Positions 44,149 to 47,348 of a stretch of 47,348 nucleotides of DNA are shown here, in pieces. A model generated the notes under the pieces. It was not told where the DNA came from, ran no database searches, and saw only the letters and a list, made by a program, of their open reading frames with translations. Both the position numbers and the translations under genes were made by a program. Every line of letters begins with the position of its first letter. Position 1 is the stretch's first letter. Source of the DNA: an uncultured Lachnospiraceae bacterium (GTDB taxonomy: Bacteria; Bacillota; Clostridia; Lachnospirales; Lachnospiraceae); assembly GCA_934293375.1 (NCBI GenBank), contig CAKQYS010000016.1, positions 1 through 47,348 of the forward strand, in the 5' to 3' direction.

Positions 44149-44749
44149 TGATCAATTCATAGCCAGAAAATTATTCGAGTTATATCTGACAGAAAGTGAA
44201 CAATATGAAGTCAGCTGCCTTGTTGAATCGGCAGCTGACGCTGCCGGATACCTGCAACAATATCCATCGGATCTGATCTTAATGGATATTTTAATGAATG
44301 ATGCTTCCAATGGGATTAATGAGGCGGCTACAATAAAAAAGAACAATCCTTCTGTTAAGATTATTGCGATTACATCAATGCCGGAGGAATCCTGGTTGAA
44401 ACGTGCCAAAAAGGCTGGAATCGATAGCTTCTGGTACAAAGAAAGTTCAAAAGAAACAATCTTACATGTGATGGATCGTACAATGGCCGGTGAATCCGTT
44501 TATCCGGATCATCCCCCTGTGGTTGCATTGGGGCATGCCAATAGTACCGACTTTACAGAACGGGAGCTGGAAGTGCTCCGGGTAATGACAAAAGGTGCTT
44601 CTAATCAGGAGATTGCACAGGAATTATGTATTGCAGAGAACACGGTTAAGCAGCATATCCGGCATATGATGGAGAAATCCGGTTGTAAAAGCCGGACAGA
44701 ACTTGCTATCGAGGCAAGAATCAGTGGTGTAGTCATTCCGTTGGAATAA
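44123..44749 (+). CDS. NarL/FixJ-family response regulator
   Basis: A 208-residue regulator. The receiver domain has VMIVDDQFIARKLFE (acidic pocket), phospho-acceptor Asp55 in LILMDILMND and Thr/Lys switch residues in AITSMPE and FWYKES. The C-terminal LuxR-type helix-turn-helix is TERELEVLRVMTKGASNQEI and AENTVKQHIRHMMEKSG. AGGAGA lies 6 bases before the ATG. It probably controls the secreted protein gene next to it. Confidence 0.92.
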   Translation: MKTKVMIVDDQFIARKLFELYLTESEQYEVSCLVESAADAAGYLQQYPSDLILMDILMNDASNGINEAATIKKNNPSVKIIAITSMPEESWLKRAKKAGIDSFWYKESSKETILHVMDRTMAGESVYPDHPPVVALGHANSTDFTERELEVLRVMTKGASNQEIAQELCIAENTVKQHIRHMMEKSGCKSRTELAIEARISGVVIPLE

Positions 44750-44816
44750 AACATGCGGTTATAACATAAGAATATTCTAGAAAATATGGAAGGTATGGTA
44801 ACGATATAACACTTTC

Positions 44817-44850
44817 GTGTCATGTGTCATTCTTCTTTTTACGGTATAAT
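44817..44850 (+). promoter_or_regulatory. Promoter region of the secreted protein, with tandem heptamer
   Basis: TATAAT at 44845-44850 has no good -35 box. In its place lies GTGTCATGTGTCAT at 44817-44830, a perfect tandem heptamer. A weak -35 with a repeat upstream is what an activated promoter looks like; the adjacent NarL-type regulator is the natural candidate. Confidence 0.35.
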
Positions 44851-44886
44851 TAACAGACAATCATAATAAAGAGAGGAGAGATGATT

Positions 44887-46530
44887 ATGAGAATGCATCC
44901 ATTTTTAAAACCATTTACTCTGTGTCTGCTGATATGCGGTCTATTTCTATTTCCGATAACAGCAAAAGCTGCCGACAGTGAGATCAGCATTAGTGCAAAT
45001 GTAACAGAAACCATTACCTATGAAGAGAATATTACAAAAGATGATAACTGGACCATTATATTTAAGAACACAACCAGTGGCAATGTCAAAATATCAGATC
45101 TTGTAATTACAGACTCTACTAGGTTGGATTCCTCATCCATCGGAAAACTCAAAATACAAGCTTATATGACCAACGGGTGGAAGGATTATTATACCGCATA
45201 TTCCCCAATAATTGCTCCCGGTGAAACCTGCAAATTCCTTGTTACTGCAACAGCCAAAAGTTTTACGAATGTCAAGCTGCAGTATACCGCAACCGTATAC
45301 AAAACTTATAACATCAGCAATGATGAAAACAAACCAATACCTATAGTATTTGACCAGGAAATAACCGGACCGGTCTATCAGCAAGGATATTATAATCAAT
45401 ATTATTCCCTGACTCTGACCGAAGCATCGACAGTAACGATTAACCTGACCGGCGAATGCAGTTATTATCTTCGCAATAGTATTGGCGAGTATCTTGGGCG
45501 TGCCAGTAATCGATTGAACACATCCGGCACGGAGACTTTTAAGCTTGCTGCCGGTACTTATGACATGCAACTTATAGGAGGTGGGCAGTCTGATATCGGT
45601 AAGGAGTATACCTTAAAGGTGTCTGCTGTGCCATATGATTTCGGCACCGTAAATGTCGACTGGAATATACAGGGACTTGTTGGTGCCTGCAATGTACCGT
45701 TTACAGTAACACTTACCGGATCGCCGGAAACTTATGTATATTCAGCCGGAAGCGAACTTCGTTCTTATGGCGATAGAACATCTACCGGATGGAGCGGTGT
45801 ACTGAATAATTCATCAGCAGGTTATCATACATTACGAGTTGTCTTATATGCAGACGGTTACGGATTTAAGGAATACACGTATGAATATCATTCTATACCC
45901 GAAACTCCGATTCTGTTGGCATATTCGTTTAATGTGGGTACTACCAAAATGAATCTGAAAGGTTTGGGGCGGATTCAGATGAAAGATGGCAACAAATGGG
46001 TAGATGTGAAAAATGTGAAACCAGTGAATGTAGAGGAACGTGTTGTAAGCGGATTAAAACCGGATACACAATATACGTTCCGCCTGATCAGTTGTATAGA
46101 AGAGGAAGGAAAAGAACCATTATACAGTGCGCCATCTAAACAGATCAGTATCATAACCGGTTCCAACAAAAAACCTGCTGTGAAATCAATCAAAGCATAC
46201 GGATACAAAACAAAATATATTCCACGCAAATACAATAGCGGTTATTATGATACTTTGGGTATATGGCATCGCGGGTATTATACCGGGGGCTATTATACCA
46301 CAAGCTACAAATTGAAGATCGTACTGAAAAAGAAGGCTCCCGGTTTGAAGACAAAATACCTGAGCGTAAACGGAACCATTTGTAAACTAAAAGGAAACAC
46401 CTGCACCTATAGCGATTATTACAGAGGAAAACGAACCAAGAAGAAGCTAAAAGTAAAAATAGCTACTGCTAAGAGTGATAAATACCGTGGAACAGGAGCC
46501 GCAGTTACTAAAACAATTACGCTCCGGTAA
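44887..46530 (+). CDS. Secreted beta-rich protein with Fn3-like domain
   Basis: About 547 residues. A signal peptide (PFTLCLLICGLFLFPITAKA) is followed by a beta-sandwich region with the segment DNWTIIFKNTTSGNVKISDL, a second region near 155-250 resembling a secreted bacterial beta-sandwich (GYYNQYYSLTLTEASTVTIN; GTYDMQLIGG), and an Fn3-like domain at about 340-430 (SGLKPDTQYTFRLIS). The last 100 residues are rich in Tyr, Gly and Lys (NSGYYD, RGYYTGGYYTTSYK, RGKRTKKKLKV). No LPXTG anchor is present; the basic tail may bind the wall. AGGAG favours ATG 44887 over 44881. Function unknown. Confidence 0.75.
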   Translation: MRMHPFLKPFTLCLLICGLFLFPITAKAADSEISISANVTETITYEENITKDDNWTIIFKNTTSGNVKISDLVITDSTRLDSSSIGKLKIQAYMTNGWKDYYTAYSPIIAPGETCKFLVTATAKSFTNVKLQYTATVYKTYNISNDENKPIPIVFDQEITGPVYQQGYYNQYYSLTLTEASTVTINLTGECSYYLRNSIGEYLGRASNRLNTSGTETFKLAAGTYDMQLIGGGQSDIGKEYTLKVSAVPYDFGTVNVDWNIQGLVGACNVPFTVTLTGSPETYVYSAGSELRSYGDRTSTGWSGVLNNSSAGYHTLRVVLYADGYGFKEYTYEYHSIPETPILLAYSFNVGTTKMNLKGLGRIQMKDGNKWVDVKNVKPVNVEERVVSGLKPDTQYTFRLISCIEEEGKEPLYSAPSKQISIITGSNKKPAVKSIKAYGYKTKYIPRKYNSGYYDTLGIWHRGYYTGGYYTTSYKLKIVLKKKAPGLKTKYLSVNGTICKLKGNTCTYSDYYRGKRTKKKLKVKIATAKSDKYRGTGAAVTKTITLR

Positions 46531-46688
46531 TACGAATCATATTTGTTGCATTTTTTTCTCCTTCTTTTAGCTTTTTCAAAATGCTCATACATACCTCGGT
46601 AATCATTGTACTGATTTCTTCGTCTGTAAATCGGCACATTTTTGTGGCACAAAGCGTTGCAATTCCGTGTGTATATATCCAAAGATGA
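46531..46688. other. Short gap without a gene
   Basis: AT-rich sequence after the secreted protein gene. I see no terminator of good quality, no RNA gene and no convincing frame. The accessory-region boundary probably lies here. Confidence 0.5.
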
Positions 46689-46997
46689 GGTCTTGCGAGA
46701 ATTTATCTGGAGGACTGCTTTGTGATCAATAATGTATCATTGTTGCAGGGAAAGAATGGACTCTTTGTGGCAATGCCGTCCTATAAGACGAAACAGACCG
46801 ATGAACATGGGAAGAGTATCTATCAGGATATCTGCTTTCCGGTAACGAAAGAATTTCGGGAAAAGCTGTATGGAGCAGTGAGAAAGTCCTTTGAGGAGAG
46901 CAAGGAAAAGCAGAAAAGCGGTGACGGTAAGGAACAGCTGGAACCAAGTGCAGGTCGTGATGGCTGGCAGGAGGCGAAAGACACACCGTTTCGATAA
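46689..46997 (+). pseudogene. SpoVG-like protein, 5'-truncated
   Basis: The frame opens at 46689 without a start codon and runs ARIYLEDCFVINNVSLLQG, then KNGLFVAMPSYKTK, ending in IYQDICFPVTKEFREKLYGAV and a Gln/Glu/Lys-rich tail. The NGLFVAMPS-x-K block and the D-I-x-x-P-V/I motif are hallmarks of the SpoVG family. The first strands are missing (a TGA lies at 46686-46688). A GTG at 46722 could start a 91-residue product, but it would cut into the conserved fold. SpoVG-like genes with such long tails are typical of clostridial conjugative elements. Confidence 0.7.
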
Positions 46998-47020
46998 GAA
47001 AGAGTGAGCCGGGATAAAGG

Positions 47021-47053
47021 GGCATCCTGTGGAGAGATTCATAGGATGTCTTT
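47021..47053 (+). terminator. Terminator after the SpoVG-like fragment
   Basis: CATCCT and AGGATG pair around a 14-base loop, followed by TCTTTTTCTG. Moderate quality. Confidence 0.5.
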
Positions 47054-47348
47054 TTCTGTGGAGAGGAAAAGGAGATTGTGTTATAATGTTCAAATAGGAG
47101 GAGCGAGGGATGCTTCTTGTCCATAGGACAAGAAGATGGAAACAGAAGTAAACTTAACAAAGCGGAATTTTGTGAATTACTGCATAGAAGAGTTCTTGGT
47201 AGGTTTATAATTAGGCAGGGTAACCTCAACTTCAAGTTTGCAGAATTAATAAAATCGGAATTTGTGGAGGCGATTGATTGGAGGAATCGGAACTTTATAA
47301 AAAGCTTGGTATACTGACGAAGGACAAGGACAAATGGGAAGATAACAT
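47054..47348. other. Right edge, no supported gene
   Basis: TATAAT at 47080-47085 and AGGAGGAG at about 47096-47103 suggest a transcript starting here, but the frame after them is only 13 codons. A perfect hairpin, CTTCTTGTCC-ATA-GGACAAGAAG (47112-47134), follows at once. A 24-codon frame starts at ATG 47135 and other frames are short and unlike any family I know. The region may be the decayed end of the mobile element. Confidence 0.4.

Noticed and set aside
47117..47317. A 66-codon frame at the right edge
   Set aside because: It starts at TTG within a hairpin, has no ribosome site at proper spacing and resembles nothing known.

Overview
The window looks like chromosome from an anaerobic, gut-type Clostridia (Lachnospiraceae-like) bacterium. 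The evidence is moderate GC with AGGAGG-type ribosome binding sites, an oxygen-sensitive class III ribonucleotide reductase, rubrerythrin, ATP-type PEP carboxykinase, a bile-salt-hydrolase-family enzyme, a cobalamin riboswitch with a corrinoid/tetrapyrrole uptake operon, and a D-alanylation (dlt) operon. The genus is not determined. Most of the sequence is dense, well-formed core genome; the last 7 kb is accessory and carries scars of a mobile element.

Layout. 1-210: a dispersed palindromic repeat and possibly the tail of a gene. 211-7157: one co-directional cluster (small Cys protein, MoxR ATPase, DUF58 protein, membrane transglutaminase-like protein, anchored GH3 glycosidase, WYL regulator). 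7187-7258: tRNA-Gln(CUG) on the minus strand. 7436-10363: acyl-ACP thioesterase, CvfB-like S1 protein, RidA, CPBP membrane protease. 10435-12153: pyrG on the minus strand with a leader terminator hairpin. 12199-15207: ftsH, rubrerythrin, GNAT remnant. 15319-17061: pckA (minus). 17162-21960: choloylglycine-hydrolase family enzyme, large hybrid histidine kinase with Hpt domain, and a two-domain response regulator. 21957-26227: dltA-B-C-D on the minus strand, with a 43-residue DltX overlapping the 3' end of dltD.

26411-31818: a cobalamin riboswitch and terminator control a lipoprotein form of the cobalt chelatase CbiK, a lipoprotein with two related domains of unknown function, and a complete FecBCD/BtuFCD-type ABC importer. 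This is the best candidate for an underdescribed system: metal chelatase chemistry placed outside the membrane, next to a tetrapyrrole importer. 31887-32636: SPOR-domain amidase. 32657-36096: nrdD-nrdG-dut on the minus strand behind three near-identical NrdR-type boxes. 36310-37533: a lipoprotein with trigger-factor-like architecture. 37631-37714: tRNA-Leu(CAG), followed by two long tandem hairpin modules that reuse tRNA-like 3' sequence; the same palindrome occurs at the window start. 38168-40393: greA-lysS with a clear promoter.

40627-46530 is an accessory cassette: a membrane protein whose N-terminus resembles the helix-turn-helix of ParB-like partition proteins, a degenerate kinase-like membrane protein, an intact sensor kinase, a NarL-type regulator, and a secreted Fn3-like protein. 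It is bracketed by the ParB-like fragment on the left and a SpoVG-like fragment at 46689-46997 on the right. Both gene families are common on integrative elements of these bacteria, so the cassette probably sits in the ruins of one.
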